Shown: positions 32,501 to 42,835 of the stretch, piece after piece
Layout: every line of letters begins with the position of its first letter
How positions within the stretch are numbered: the stretch's first letter is position 1
Made by a program: the position numbers and the translations under genes
Assembly: GCF_000237925.1 (NCBI RefSeq)
Contig: NC_031497.1
Span: forward strand, 24,528,178-24,592,177
Length of the DNA stretch: 64,000 nt
Reading direction: 5' to 3'
From: Schistosoma mansoni
Taxonomy: Eukaryota > Platyhelminthes > Trematoda > Strigeidida > Schistosomatidae
Notes under the pieces: model-generated
Database searches by the model: none
What the model was told of the DNA's origin: nothing
What the model saw: the letters and a program-made list of their open reading frames with translations, nothing else

Positions 32501-35500
32501 AAATCACTATATTACAATAAGACCGAATAATAATGGCAAAAAATGATGATTATGAAATAACGATGATAGAAAGATTAAAATTTGGAATATGGTTTGAAAA
32601 GACACTGGAAAGATATATGTAAAGGAATACTGAAATTCAAAATCGAAAAGAAGATAAGATGTAGGTGCATCTGCGCCATTATGAACGATCTTCAATTTTT
32701 TCACTCAGTCTTCAACCACCGGTCGTAATTATCATTCTGACCCCAACCAATTATTCTGTGTCTACCAACCTACTTAAGACCAACAGTCAATGACTTCATG
32801 AATTGATACCACGATTTGGTTTTGTTGTCCTTAATTTCGTGATCGTTTATTGTAATCCTTCAAAACTTAAAATTCCTATGTTATTATTAATTCCACAGAA
32901 CAGTGTAAGATTTGGCTGTACATAAAGCAAGTGCAGTTTCACGTTACTTAACAGAGAAATCTGGGAAATTTCTCTCTTTAGATATTTTAACAGGAATCAA
33001 AAAGTCAGTTCACTCTTTAGACTGTACTACATGCTTTACGTGAAAGTAGATTAGGGTTTCGTGTTTGTCAGAACTTGTCAGCAACATATCATCTGCATAT
33101 ATGCGTTCACTAATGTTTTAACTTGTATGGAATAAAAATAGCTCCATTCTCGCTGAAAAACGTGAACTGGTTTATTCTATATGTCATATGATATCTTAAA
33201 AATCTCAATATTTTTAATTGGGAAGTACCTTTATTGCACCATCTCATAAACTTGCTCCCTTTTTCAGACCTTCAGTGCTAAATAGGAAAACTCCATCAAA
33301 AGAACTAATTTCATTAACTGGAAATCTTCCTTTGGAATTTGACTGGACCAGTCCACCGGACGGTTCTAGAAGTCCTGTTACACCGATTCGTAACCAAGGT
33401 ATATGTGGGAGTTGTTATGCATTCGCCTCTGCTGCTGCACTAGAAGCTCGTATTCGTTTGGTTAGTAATTTTTCCGAACAACCTATCTTGTCTCCTCAAG
33501 CTGTGGTTGACTGTAGCCCCTACTCCGAAGGTATTTTAATCACCTGTTATTAGCTGTACTTATTCGTAATATGTTGAAGTTTCTGGTTGTTTATTGTTCA
33601 TACATATACTGATCAGTCTTTCTGAATGATGTGAGGAATACTGATTTTTTGTATAAATATTTATGAGTCACGAATTTCTAAATTTATGTATTGGCCCAAA
33701 GTATTGGTTCCTCACGCAACACTACTAGGATGCCATAAAAACTATTCCGCCTTTCCTATACACTCTATGACAATATACAGTTTAAACCTACTTCAAAATA
33801 GGGTATCAGTACTTGATAGTTATCACAAAAAAGTTCGTTTCCCTGGTCTCTTGATTACCGAAATCAAGTTGTTTTCTCAATTATCTTTTTTCAGAATTGA
33901 ATGTTTTTTTCACTATCACAGTATGTTACAATAGTTTTTCAGATCATCAACATGTAGACGATGGTGTTGTGAATAGAAGTGCTGATTATTAAATGATACA
34001 CTTTGATACGATGTAGAGAAGTGGAAACTCTCCACAAGAACAAATTATTTACATAGGCTATGAAATTGGATGAGATCAGTGGCAAAACCACTAGCCGGTA
34101 GAGTAGACATTTTTGTCCGGTGAAATAACATGCTTAAATACAAAATATTGGATACAAAACTAAATATGATTAAGCACTATGAGCGACTGGTGGCTACTGA
34201 CTCGCCAATAAACTAAGATTTGACTGTTAGGCTTATTTCATGCCCATCGTATTAATTAAACAGAGATACATAGCATACAATCTCACTCAAGGTTGATCGG
34301 CGCTGTTCGTCACACTCCACGAGAACTCATTAAAAGAAAAAAACAAGCGAAACATAAAGATATTACGAATAATCTGAGTATAAAAGCAAATCAAATGCAG
34401 AACAGTCAAATATTCAGGATCTGAAAGATAATGTATTTGTGTGAGTTCTCGCTATTGTAATAACTGTGGGGTGGTTTCCACTCACTGGTTTTATTTATCT
34501 CGTAGATCCACACCAGACAACATCGTCCGTCGAGGTAGGCGGTGTTTGGAGATACGTAATACATATCTGAATCACGTCATTTGATGAAGATTCACTACCT
34601 CAATGATCGAATTACCATATTTAGCCAGTATCCTACACCACATCTCTGAATTGCTTACTCAATGATCTCGGGAGATGCTTCAAATATACCTATAATTGAA
34701 TACAAGTAACCTGCGAGTATCCTTTGTCATTAATGGCCGTGTTTCACACCTATAAAGTAGAACAACGGGAATCGCTTAGCAGTAAACTCGTACTTTGGTT
34801 GGCAGGCAAACATCTCACCCATGTCACAAGTAATGCAACTCCCCAAAGCCATTCGAGCTCTCCAAATCGATCCTGATATTTCATCAGACATGTAGCATAA
34901 TTCTATTGTATCTAGGGTTTCATATCAGAATAATATTCGTCCAATTTACGTTTATCACTCATTATGAGGCAGATATGTATCTAACTAGTCTAAAATCGAA
35001 CTGATGTTTAACTCATATTGTTATGACTGCGTCGCCAATTGTTATATCTTTATAGAGTTGAGATCACGAGTCAATTGAAGCTAGACCACCATGGAAAACC
35101 TGGAAGCACTGGACGGCCGTTTCGTCCTATTATGGGACTCCTCATTTCACTACGAAGTTACAGAATGATCTACAAAGTACATTTAATATTTTTATTAGAA
35201 ATGTCAACATATGAACAAATATCTTCAGAATTGAAAACGAAATTTAAAAATTCTTTGATAGTATACATAGTGAAATTACTCGATAACTAATTGATAATTG
35301 AAAGCATCAGTCATTTGAAGCTAAACCACCATGGAAAACCTGGAAGCACTGGACGGCCGTTTCGTCCTATTGTGAGACTCCTCAGCAGTGCGCATCCACG
35401 ATCCCGCACTCGCGAGATTCGAACCCAGGATCTACCAGTCTCGCACCAGAGCACTTAACCGATAGACCACCGAGCCGGCCGGCATCTAACGGTGTTAATG

Positions 35501-38019
35501 TCTAACTTCAACTGATCCACGAAGTTGAGCAACCGTTCACCAATTGTCTTCAGTGAGTTGATATCTCACGACAGACCTGGTTGAACTCCACTGGTTACTG
35601 CTTCTCACTAGAACTCCAGTTATAACAAATCACTTGCTAAGTGTCATGCTGAGTATAGTTCATGTTAATTTCATACATGAATATCATATTTTAAACAAAA
35701 ATCACAAGTTAAATAATATAAATTTTCTTTTTAATCCCTATATATCACATATACGTTCAAACACATTATTTTAGTGATAAATCATTGTTTATATATGTGG
35801 TTTCATCTATTGATGATATTTAGGATGTAATGGAGGTTTTCCTTTCTTAATTGCTGGTAAATATGGAGAAGATTTTGGTTTTGTCTCAGAAAATTGTGAT
35901 CCATATACTGGTGAAGATACTGGAAAGTGTACTGTATCAAAAAACTGTACACGTTACTATACAACAGATTATAGTTATATTGGTGGTTATTATGGCGCTA
36001 CTAATGAGAAATTAATGCAGTTAGAACTTATTTCTAATGGTCCATTTCCTGTGGGTTTTGAAGTATATGAAGATTTTCAATTTTATAAAGAAGGCATCTA
36101 CCACCATACGACAGTTCAAGTTAGTATTGTTTCATTTATTTTTATGAATGTTTAGTATTATTTTACATGTATTACTGATCGACTCTTTGACATTTTAAAG
36201 ATTTAAGTTATCCGATTGTTGATATTTGGGACTACATTTTGGTTCGTCCTAGTTGCCATACATTCATTTTGAGCGGATTGCTACGATGTAGCTATTTGAT
36301 GATAAGTTTTTCAAGTTGATGGATTCTCGCTAGCAGTGTGATCCAAGGTGCTCGTTTCATCTTCTTAAACAGGATATTGATTATCTGAGTCCAGCGGCTC
36401 AGTGGATGATAACCCCTTGACTTGAAAGATACCGGGTTCAAGTCTCAATGTAGTCACAAACAAGTGAATCCATACACATTCAACTGGAAAGTCCCAAATA
36501 AAACGTAACCCATGTACTGAATTTCACTGTTAGCTGAAAACCTGTCTGTTCCAAAAATTTTCGTATCATATTATCAGTCGTCTTTAGCTGGTTTTAAGTA
36601 CAGTTTCATGTTGTTTTTCAAGTCGGAAATCAATGACGTAGTTTATTTCCACTTCTTTTAGTTCTGATATGCCTATTTTTGTAAATCATTTGTACAATTC
36701 ATCTAACATTCGAAGTTCACATTATACAGTTGGTAAAGTATTTGGAATAATAGTATAATTTTCTCAATTACTTACGCCTGTTACCCCTTATGGAGGAGCA
36801 TAGGCCGCTCACCAGAATTCTACAACCAATTCTGTCATGGGCTCTCCTTTCCAGTTGTTTCCAATTGTTGAAACAATTTTTTACAACTAAATTCAAGACT
36901 GTTACTTAGATCACAAGTTGAAGTTTCCTCTAGTTGTCGTCATTACTTAACACTGTTGATTGTGTAGTTTACAGATTAAATCACAAAATTAGAATACCAA
37001 TTATTGCTTTGAATTTATTATTATTATTTCTCTAAATATTTGCGTAAATAATCTGTGGTGGCGATGACTCGATGGACTCCAATTCACCTACTTCAATTTT
37101 AGTATTTAAGTATTATTGCTAAACCTCATACAGATGAGAAGATCCTGTTCAAAACCAAGCCCACAGACTTGTTCATTTGACTGTCAAATTTAGGAGAAAA
37201 TGATTCCTCTTATTTTATGATCGTAGCTGCTATCTTTACTTTGTGATCGAGCTTGGCTATCGTAATGATCCGATCAAGCTATATTGTCTGAAACAATTAA
37301 TCCTCCAAGTTCTAATATACCAGACAGGTCGGTCGGAGAACAGTAAGACTAAAAGCAACAAACTCATAGTCCGAGGGAGAATTCGTACTCTTGATTGTGC
37401 TAGGGTGCAACAACAGCAAGGTGTATCCCTCAGGCAATTAGGATCTGAAGCGACACCACGTTCTCATAACGGAAGGAAAGGGCTAGAAAAGGTCAGCTCT
37501 AGAAATTTCACATCTCACTTTACCCCATGGATTTCGTCTTCGTCGATAGGGCTTTTTAAAGCTCGGAGCTGAAAAATAAAAAATACCGCTTACAGAAAGG
37601 TCATGTGTGACCGGCCTCAAGCAGCTGTCCCTCGGACTCCGAGGTCACACTCTCAGGTCGCTGCAACTACTACTTATCTAGTTTCCTTGTTAGTTTCCTC
37701 AAGAAAAAGTATCCTACAGTGAGGGCAGATGAGAGGTGGTACCCCATTGTTCACCATCAAATCACTGACTGGTGGTACATTTTATTTTTTTTTAATTTAT
37801 TTCTAGAACGATCATTACAATTTCAATCCATTCGAATTAACTAATCATGCTGTTTTATTGGTTGGTTATGGTGTGGATAAATTATCCGGTGAACCATATT
37901 GGAAAGTAAAAAATAGTTGGGGTGTTGAATGGGGTGAACAAGGTTATTTTCGAATACTTCGTGGTACAGATGAATGTGGTGTAGAAAGTTTAGGTGTACG
38001 TTTTGATCCGGTGTTATAA
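29418..38019 (+). CDS. Cathepsin C (dipeptidyl peptidase I), seven exons, complete
   Basis: Lysosomal/gut papain-family cysteine protease (clan CA, family C1) that removes dipeptides from N-termini; in schistosomes it works in haemoglobin digestion. Exons: 29418-29565, 29604-29701, 29738-29898, 31595-31783, 33268-33530, 35824-36119, 37807-38019. All introns are GT-AG and the 1368 nt give 455 codons, close to the usual ~454-463. Residues 1-20 are a signal peptide; Asp21 of DTPANC is the exclusion-domain residue that anchors the substrate amino end. Catalytic Cys248 ([13 protein letters not shown]), His399 ([12 protein letters not shown]) and Asn421 (KVKNSWG) are present with oxyanion Gln242. 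The exclusion domain is encoded by exons 1-4 and the papain-like domain by exons 5-7. The first two introns are 36-38 bp, while introns 3-6 are 1.5-2.3 kb and packed with SINEs and LINEs. The gene appears functional. Confidence 0.97.
29604..29701 (+). CDS. Cathepsin C exon 2
   Basis: 98 nt after a 38-bp intron; encodes [20 protein letters not shown] and on to WTLIYNQ in the exclusion domain. Donor GTATGT, phase 0. Confidence 0.95.
29738..29898 (+). CDS. Cathepsin C exon 3
   Basis: 161 nt after a 36-bp intron: [20 protein letters not shown] to KIGVHD. Donor GTAGGC. The stretch [12 protein letters not shown] differs from the mansoni protein as I recall it (which has DSGSV here); this may be a database sequencing difference. 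Confidence 0.92.
30422..30933 (-). repeat. ~510 bp non-autonomous repeat in cathepsin C intron 3, with TSD
   Basis: Exact ends from the 12-bp target duplication gtatttttagtt (30410-30421 and 30934-30945). Carries the shared 3' tail (gtacaaatatttatgtattt on the minus strand) and the central block. The 3' tail and A/T-rich end agree with LINE-mediated insertion. Antisense to the gene. Confidence 0.9.
31100..31594. other. Rest of cathepsin C intron 3, nothing recognised
   Basis: AT-rich; no coding, RNA or named repeat. Confidence 0.4.
31595..31783 (+). CDS. Cathepsin C exon 4
   Basis: 189 nt: [36 protein letters not shown] and on to GGVKSMVT. NAxQKSW is the conserved junction of the exclusion domain and propeptide. 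Donor GTAAAA, phase 2. Confidence 0.95.
32030..32870 (+). repeat. R1 repeat, longest copy, in cathepsin C intron 4
   Basis: Runs from 'cagtcacaacgtagaacttc' through the (agtagt) block to 'ccttaatttcgtgatcgttt'. A second block near 32500-32700 repeats part of the element, so it may be two copies. The sequence after it (32899-33040) has an acceptor-like ccacag and a 43-codon frame I could not assign. Confidence 0.6.
33268..33530 (+). CDS. Cathepsin C exon 5: catalytic Cys
   Basis: 263 nt: [13 protein letters not shown] (propeptide end), [10 protein letters not shown] (mature heavy-chain start), then [14 protein letters not shown] with the active-site Cys. Donor GTATTT. The acceptor TTTTTCAG follows a good pyrimidine tract. 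Confidence 0.97.
34440..34560 (+). repeat. R1 repeat fragment in cathepsin C intron 5
   Basis: Only the terminal block (gtttccactcactggtttta to 'ggtaggcggtgtttggaga') is present. Confidence 0.45.
34575..34870 (-). mobile_element. Old RTE-like LINE fragment in cathepsin C intron 5
   Basis: The minus strand reads [20 protein letters not shown], then a decayed [17 protein letters not shown], matching the CETWPxRxEDxRRLLVFDHRC and VSNAEVRRRVLG blocks of RTE LINEs. Several stops. Confidence 0.7.
35062..35160 (-). repeat. SINE-B 3' fragment
   Basis: Minus strand: from inside the hammerhead (gaggagtcccataataggac) through the 3' part to 'gcttcaattgactcgtgatc'. The ribozyme lacks its 5' stem I strand. 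Confidence 0.8.
35296..35632 (-). repeat. SINE-B, near full length, in cathepsin C intron 5
   Basis: Minus strand: head (ctggagttctagtgagaagc), leader, tRNA-like region (gctcggtggtctatcggtta; B box ggttcgaatct), hammerhead 35391-35346 and 3' part. Antisense to cathepsin C, so the ribozyme would not cut the cathepsin C pre-mRNA. Confidence 0.9.
35346..35391 (-). ncRNA. Hammerhead ribozyme, core intact
   Basis: Stem I GCACTG/CAGTGC, core CTGAGGA, stem II GTCT/GGAC (one U.G pair), GAAAC, stem III CGGCCG, cleavage triplet GTC. With its tRNA-like promoter part still present upstream, this is the best candidate in the window for a transcribed, active copy. Confidence 0.85.
35824..36119 (+). CDS. 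Cathepsin C exon 6
   Basis: 296 nt: [20 protein letters not shown], disulphide cysteines of the papain fold, and [13 protein letters not shown], with which the family's substrate pocket and chloride site are built. Donor GTTAGT, phase 0. Confidence 0.96.
36300..36535. repeat. Inverted pair of Sm-alpha remnants in cathepsin C intron 6
   Basis: 36300-36372 is a minus fragment (reverse complement has 'gatgaaacgagcacc' and 'actgctagcgagaatccatc'). 36385-36535 is a plus copy with a tRNA-like part (B box ggttcaagtct) and a decayed ribozyme (aactggaaagtcccaaataaaacg). Both ribozymes are too mutated to cleave. Confidence 0.7.
36756..36862 (-). mobile_element. LINE 3'-end fragment
   Basis: The reverse complement matches the end of 58138-58322: 'ctatgctcc..aggggtaacaggcgtaagt'. 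A LINE tail only. Confidence 0.65.
37228..37765 (+). mobile_element. RTE-like LINE 5' UTR copy, just before cathepsin C exon 7
   Basis: Follows the 5' UTR of the LINE at 6785 block for block (gagcttggctatcg; ccagacaggtcggtcgg; gacggcctcaagcagctgtc-type wording; agtgagggcagatgag..ggtggtac). It stops before the endonuclease start and about 40 bp before the exon 7 acceptor. Confidence 0.75.
37807..38019 (+). CDS. Cathepsin C exon 7: catalytic His and Asn, stop
   Basis: 213 nt: [20 protein letters not shown] (His), [20 protein letters not shown] (Asn) and VRFDPVL followed by TAA. Confidence 0.97.
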   Translation, partial: NDHYNFNPFELTNHAVLLVGYGVDKLSGEPYWKVKNSWGVEWGEQGYFRILRGTDECGVESLGVRFDPVL

Positions 38020-38231
38020 AATCATTTCTAGAATGAGACGGATATTGGTTTCCACATCATTTTATTGAATTTTTTTTTATATGATTAAAGCGTTCACAAA
38101 TGAACCGATTGATATTTGCCTCTTATTATATGAATTATTTTGATTCATTATTTTTCTTTATGATCCTTTATTCATAACTACTAGACTTCTACTGATCCGC
38201 TAGAAATATATAGATATATGACAAATCATTA

Positions 38232-38237
38232 AATAAA
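38232..38237 (+). promoter_or_regulatory. Polyadenylation signal of cathepsin C
   Basis: AATAAA 213 bp after the stop codon, ahead of a T-rich stretch; the first canonical signal downstream. Confidence 0.6.
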
Positions 38238-38390
38238 CTTTATTACTGCTGAAATTTTTGATATTGTAATACAAAAATTTATTATTATTTGCTACGATAT
38301 CTTTCTTTTGATATGCGCCTGGTCCTACGTTATAGCTGACTGACTGATAGAAGTTCTAAATGCGAAAATAGCATGACTGATCACTACTGG

Positions 38391-38912
38391 GCCCCCAAAT
38401 ACCCTGGTACGGCCGAGAGTGGGGAGAGTCCGCTCTCCTCCAAATGCTCTCACATGGCCACGCTAATATATAACCTCTGCCACACAAGTCCTACTCACTG
38501 CCTTCTCACACCACGGGTGTTGTTTACGAAATTGAGAGAACCAAAAGCGAATGTCAGGCGCCTTAACCGGGTTGGTGGACTCGGAATGTTCACCTAGGGG
38601 AGTTGGAAAACCCTGATTCCAAACCAATGGTGCACATCGGCCCCAGGATCCTGAAGGAACAAATGGCGTATGAATCAATTGTTGGTGATCGGTTACCATG
38701 AGACTGCATCTCCTTAAGATGCTCCACTGCCTTGTGAATCAGACCATTAGGTCAAAGGCTCCGGGTGTGGCTCCCTAAGAAAACCACCTGCTTCAGTTTG
38801 GGCACCTAGGCAGTATCACAGCCCTCACACAAATCGAATGAGATTTGTGCGGCGCATATGTATCTGATGCTTCATTGTACCAATATTTATGTGGTTAAAT
38901 AATAAAAATAAC
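38391..38912 (+). repeat. ~510 bp non-autonomous repeat with 10-bp TSD
   Basis: Target duplication tcactactgg (38381-38390 and 38913-38922) fixes the ends. 3' tail 'gtaccaatatttatgtggtt' then AATAATAAAA. It lies ~150 bp past the cathepsin C polyadenylation signal. Confidence 0.92.
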
Positions 38913-39097
38913 TCACTACTGGATGATTGTTTTTTGATGTGGAAATCGGCTTTGACGAATGTTTCATGAAAGAAAGTTCTCAAAACTAGTACATAAATAT
39001 AAAACACTTCATACGGGTATTGATTATTTTTCATTAAAACCCACAAGTTCATGATAGAAAGCTGTAATTTTAACAGGTAACGTCTAATTTTTACTTA

Positions 39098-39182
39098 AGT
39101 AACTACTTACGTCTGTTACCCCTTGTGGGGGAGCATAGGTTGCCTACCAACATTCTCCATCAAACTCTGTCCTGGGCTACGA
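39098..39182 (-). mobile_element. LINE 3'-end fragment
   Basis: The reverse complement reads '..gcctatgctcccccacaagg' and 'ggtaacagacgtaagtagtt', the same LINE end as 58322. Confidence 0.65.
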
Positions 39183-39189
39183 TTATCAC

Positions 39190-40380
39190 TAAGTACTAGA
39201 TAACATGAAATTGGTTACTACTCAATGGTCGACCAGTGTAAATATCTGTGTTATAGGAAATCCCTACCTTTGACACTGACACTGGATTCGAACCATATGG
39301 ACAGTATCAGTTCAATCAGGACTATGGATACACTGATTAGCATGAAACGTTAGCTGACATCAGTCATCCAGCTGACCTTTCCTAAAAAAGTGGCTATGGA
39401 TCCTGGAGTCGTAAGTTAATCACTATGAAAACAAGGATGACTACTTGTATTGCAAGGTAGAAATATACTTCACATTCATATTTACAGAGCATATTTTGTA
39501 GTTTTGACTCTTATTAACTTATAGATAAGTTAAATTTACTTTATCCAAAAATGTTTGGCAGAAATGACCTAGGACCTTGCACAAATGTGAGTCGGTAAAA
39601 TTTTACACATCAAATCAACACAATGAAATTAGATCAGCTAAATGAGTAAATCAAAGTAATTCTTGTCTTCATAATAATCGGAAGGATGAAGTGCAGTCAA
39701 TATTATTTGAAAAAAGTAACGCATTGATGCAATAAAATGTACAAAGAGGAGTTTCACTGAAGGTCAATAGGAACGGGTGCAATAGGGCGACTAATTATTA
39801 GCCAGATCACCTGAGTTCTTCAATCAGAAATTATTATCGCACGAAACCCAAACGAGAAGTCTACAGCTCCCAACATGGCTCAGTTCAACGGTCAGTGAAT
39901 TCATATACCAACACTATTTTTTTGATTCCGATACCCTAAGCTGTTCTCCAACCCACTCGTAATCCAGCTAGCATTGTGCGTCGTGATATGTTGTGATTAG
40001 ATAACTCATACCTCATAGATGAAAAGATATATCCTCGTAAACAAATTCTCCAACTTGACCTGCAATACATTACGTCATTACAGCATTACTTACTAAAATA
40101 TTTTACTTTACGTATGTAATTCTCCGAAGCTTTCTATAATGATGACCAACCTGTCACCTTGTATATTCGTCCTCGGGTAGACCAAGAAACTGTTAGTTCT
40201 TATTCTATAGTCACTAATAGTGTGATTCCAAGAAAGACATTTCGTTTAGATCATGAGTGAGTATTTAATTGTAACAGAAAACAACATCGTTCTGAAGATT
40301 ATTATCCCTTTAGAAAATTGTTCTATTCTTTGCCAAAATAACCTTTGTTTACTCGAATTTGCAATCAACTTAAGTTATAT
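39190..40380. other. Intergenic, no gene seen
   Basis: No exon or clear repeat. 40135-40260 could be the upstream part of the Penelope-like element, but I cannot show it. Confidence 0.4.
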
Positions 40381-40384
40381 CAAA

Positions 40385-41580
40385 TAGTGTACCTTTAACG
40401 GAAACGATATGTTATATATGTGAGTATATTGACTTTAACAACATAGATCTAGGTTTGTCAACTGAAGACTTAAAAGAATTATTATTACGTTGTACCTTTA
40501 ATGTCCAGTTCAGTTTCAACAATCAAATATATAGACAAAGAGATGGGATCGCAATGGGGTCTCCATTAGGTCCGATTGTAGCAGACTGTTTCATGGCAAA
40601 ATTAGAAAACGACCAACTCAGTTCAATGGTCAATCGATTTTATCTATACGTAAGATACATGGACGACACATTTGTCGTTTGTGACGATAATATTGATTTA
40701 GAGGATATCGTACACACCTTTGACTCATGCCACCCTTCCATAGACTTCATGTTAGAAAGGGAGCAAGACCAATCAATCCCTTTTCTCGATTTACGTCTGA
40801 TGAGAAGAAGTTATGGTTTGTTTTCAAAGATCCATATTTATAAAACAAACGTGGAATAGCCAACTAACCAACTTCTATAGCTGGGTTCTGTTAAGTCGAA
40901 AGAGAAACCTGATTCATTCTTTATGTTATCGTATACGTCGGATATGCAGTACGGAATGCATTAACGAAGAACTCGCATTACTCAAGAAAACCTTGAAAAA
41001 ATGGTTATCCAGATCGTTTCATAGAGAAGAATATGAATAGAAGTAGTTTCGACAGGAAACCTAGTTGTTCCGTCCCAAAGAAAAACCTTTATATAAGTCT
41101 GGAAATTAAAGGTGATCGAATATCAGACGTAATTCAAAATCGTCTAACGACGACAATTAAAAGAACATTTAATGCGGCTAAACTGCGAATAATCTTCACT
41201 AGTAGGAATTTATTTTCTGTATCTATAAAAGATAAGCTTCCGCGTCTGGTCGCCTCTATGTGCATCTACCAGTTTACCTGCTCTTGTGGAGCAAGGTACA
41301 TCGGCCGTAACCAGCGCTCGCTTTCAACTCGGATACAAGAACATATCCCAGTTTGTTTCTACAAAGGTAAAAGGAAAGCAATTAGGAGTTTGTATACTTG
41401 AACACCTAATCGACTGTAATCATTCTACGGATCCTCAGTTTGATTATAGGATTCGTTCAAATCTACCTAGATTTCTTTGTATCCAACTCGTAAAATTAGC
41501 CGAAGCTCTTACCATCCATGAGCTTAAACCAGAACTATGCGTAAAAAAGAAGTACGTCTTATTGTTACCATGGCCCTAAT
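40385..41580 (+). mobile_element. Penelope-like element: RT and GIY-YIG endonuclease, broken
   Basis: RT portion 40385-40858: SVPLTETICYICEYI, LLLRCTFNVQFSFNN, RQRDGIAMGSPLGPIVADCF and the catalytic YMDD (YVRYMDDTFVV), typical of Penelope-like RTs. Linker 40859-41220. GIY-YIG domain about 41250-41560: MCIYQFTCSCGARYIGRNQR with the downstream conserved EH, then HLIDCNHS and AEALTIHELKPELC. The frame changes a few times and the 5' part is missing. Penelope-like elements prime at the target site like LINEs; in other animals they often carry hammerheads in their terminal repeats. Confidence 0.9.
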
Positions 41581-41704
41581 ATTATTATTACTACATTTCC
41601 CCTTTACTTGTGACATATTTTCATTATTTTATTCATGAATACACATCATCTTATTTATTTTTACATCTCTATGACCTTTAATTATTGTAACAGGAACATT
41701 TTAT

Positions 41705-41791
41705 TATCAGAAGGGGTTTTGTGGAGATTTAGTATTTTCATAGTTGAAAGCGTGAGTCAATTAAAGCTAGACCCGCAGGGAAAAACCTGGA
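41705..41791 (-). repeat. SINE-B 3' end, cut by the assembly gap
   Basis: Minus strand: 'ccaggtttttccctgcgggt' through the tail 'ccacaaaaccccttctgata'. Its remaining part should be inside the gap. Confidence 0.8.
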
Positions 41792-41991
41792 NNNNNNNNN
41801 NNNNNNNNNNNNNNNNNNNNNNNNNNNNNNNNNNNNNNNNNNNNNNNNNNNNNNNNNNNNNNNNNNNNNNNNNNNNNNNNNNNNNNNNNNNNNNNNNNNN
41901 NNNNNNNNNNNNNNNNNNNNNNNNNNNNNNNNNNNNNNNNNNNNNNNNNNNNNNNNNNNNNNNNNNNNNNNNNNNNNNNNNNNNNNNNNNN
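41792..41991. other. Assembly gap, exactly 200 N
   Basis: A round-number placeholder. The 30 bases before it are repeated word for word right after it (both contain taaagctagacccgcaggg), so the true sequence may be shorter or longer, or the flanks may overlap. Confidence 0.98.
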
Positions 41992-42112
41992 TAAAGCTAG
42001 ACCCGCAGGGAAAAACCTGGAGGCACTGGACGGCCGTTTGATCCTCAGCAGGGCGCATCCACGATCTCGCGAGATTCGAACCCAGGACCTACCAGTTTCG
42101 CGCGCTCAAATT
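41992..42112 (-). repeat. SINE-B partial copy next to the gap
   Basis: Minus strand: tRNA-like end (B box ggttcgaatct), a hammerhead with a shortened stem II side, and the 3' part. Head-to-head with the copy at 42113. Confidence 0.8.
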
Positions 42113-42350
42113 CGTGGATTGGTTGGAGTTAGACATAAAAACCATCGGATACCGGCTCAGTGATCTATGGGTAAGCGCTCTGGTGCGAGACTTGTGTGTC
42201 CTGGGTTCGAATCTCGAGAGGCGAGATCGTGGATGCGCAGTGCTGAGGAGTCTCACAATAGGATCAAACGGCCGTCCAGTGCTTCCAGGTTTTTCCCTGC
42301 GGGTCTAGCTTCAATTGGCTCACGCTTTCAACTATAGAAACATTTTAATC
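42113..42350 (+). repeat. SINE-B copy with mutated hammerhead
   Basis: Leader (ttggttggagttagac), tRNA-like region, hammerhead 42237-42282 (core CTGAGGA kept, but CAAAC in place of GAAAC and one stem I mismatch), and 3' part with the 'ccctgcgggtctagc' variant that also flanks the gap. Predicted inactive. Confidence 0.85.
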
Positions 42351-42835
42351 ACCTTATTATATTCACTAAATCTATTGTTATTACTCGTATTACGTAATTT
42401 CCTCACGGAATTAGCACTTTAACAAAATATTTTCATATATTTATACGATTGTACAGCTTGATAATAAATTAGTTGAGAAGAGATCCCTTCGCTGAACTTC
42501 GTGTTTTAAAAAAAATTAGGTGAATTACACTTATTATCAAATAATCTGACCTTTGAAATTATCTTCCGAAACTAAAGTATATTGAATGAACTAATTCAAT
42601 TGTTTTATTACATGATTAACTACATACAAAGAACACTATAATTCTATTACTATACACTTTCCAAGTCTCTCCACTTCATCGAAACAAGTCTATCAGTTGA
42701 GTTTTGATATATGACCAATACTAAAGATTCCAATTATGAAAATTAGAACAACACATGTAAGCGAACAATATTGTTTTCAATTAGATCGTCATTAGGCTTT
42801 ACTCTATTACATATGAATATTTATACTCATAAGGG

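Noticed and set aside
33686-33934. ORF as an extra cathepsin C exon
   Set aside because: Exon 5 (phase 1) joins exon 6 at 35824 with the expected SEGCNGGF; this ORF has no protease similarity.
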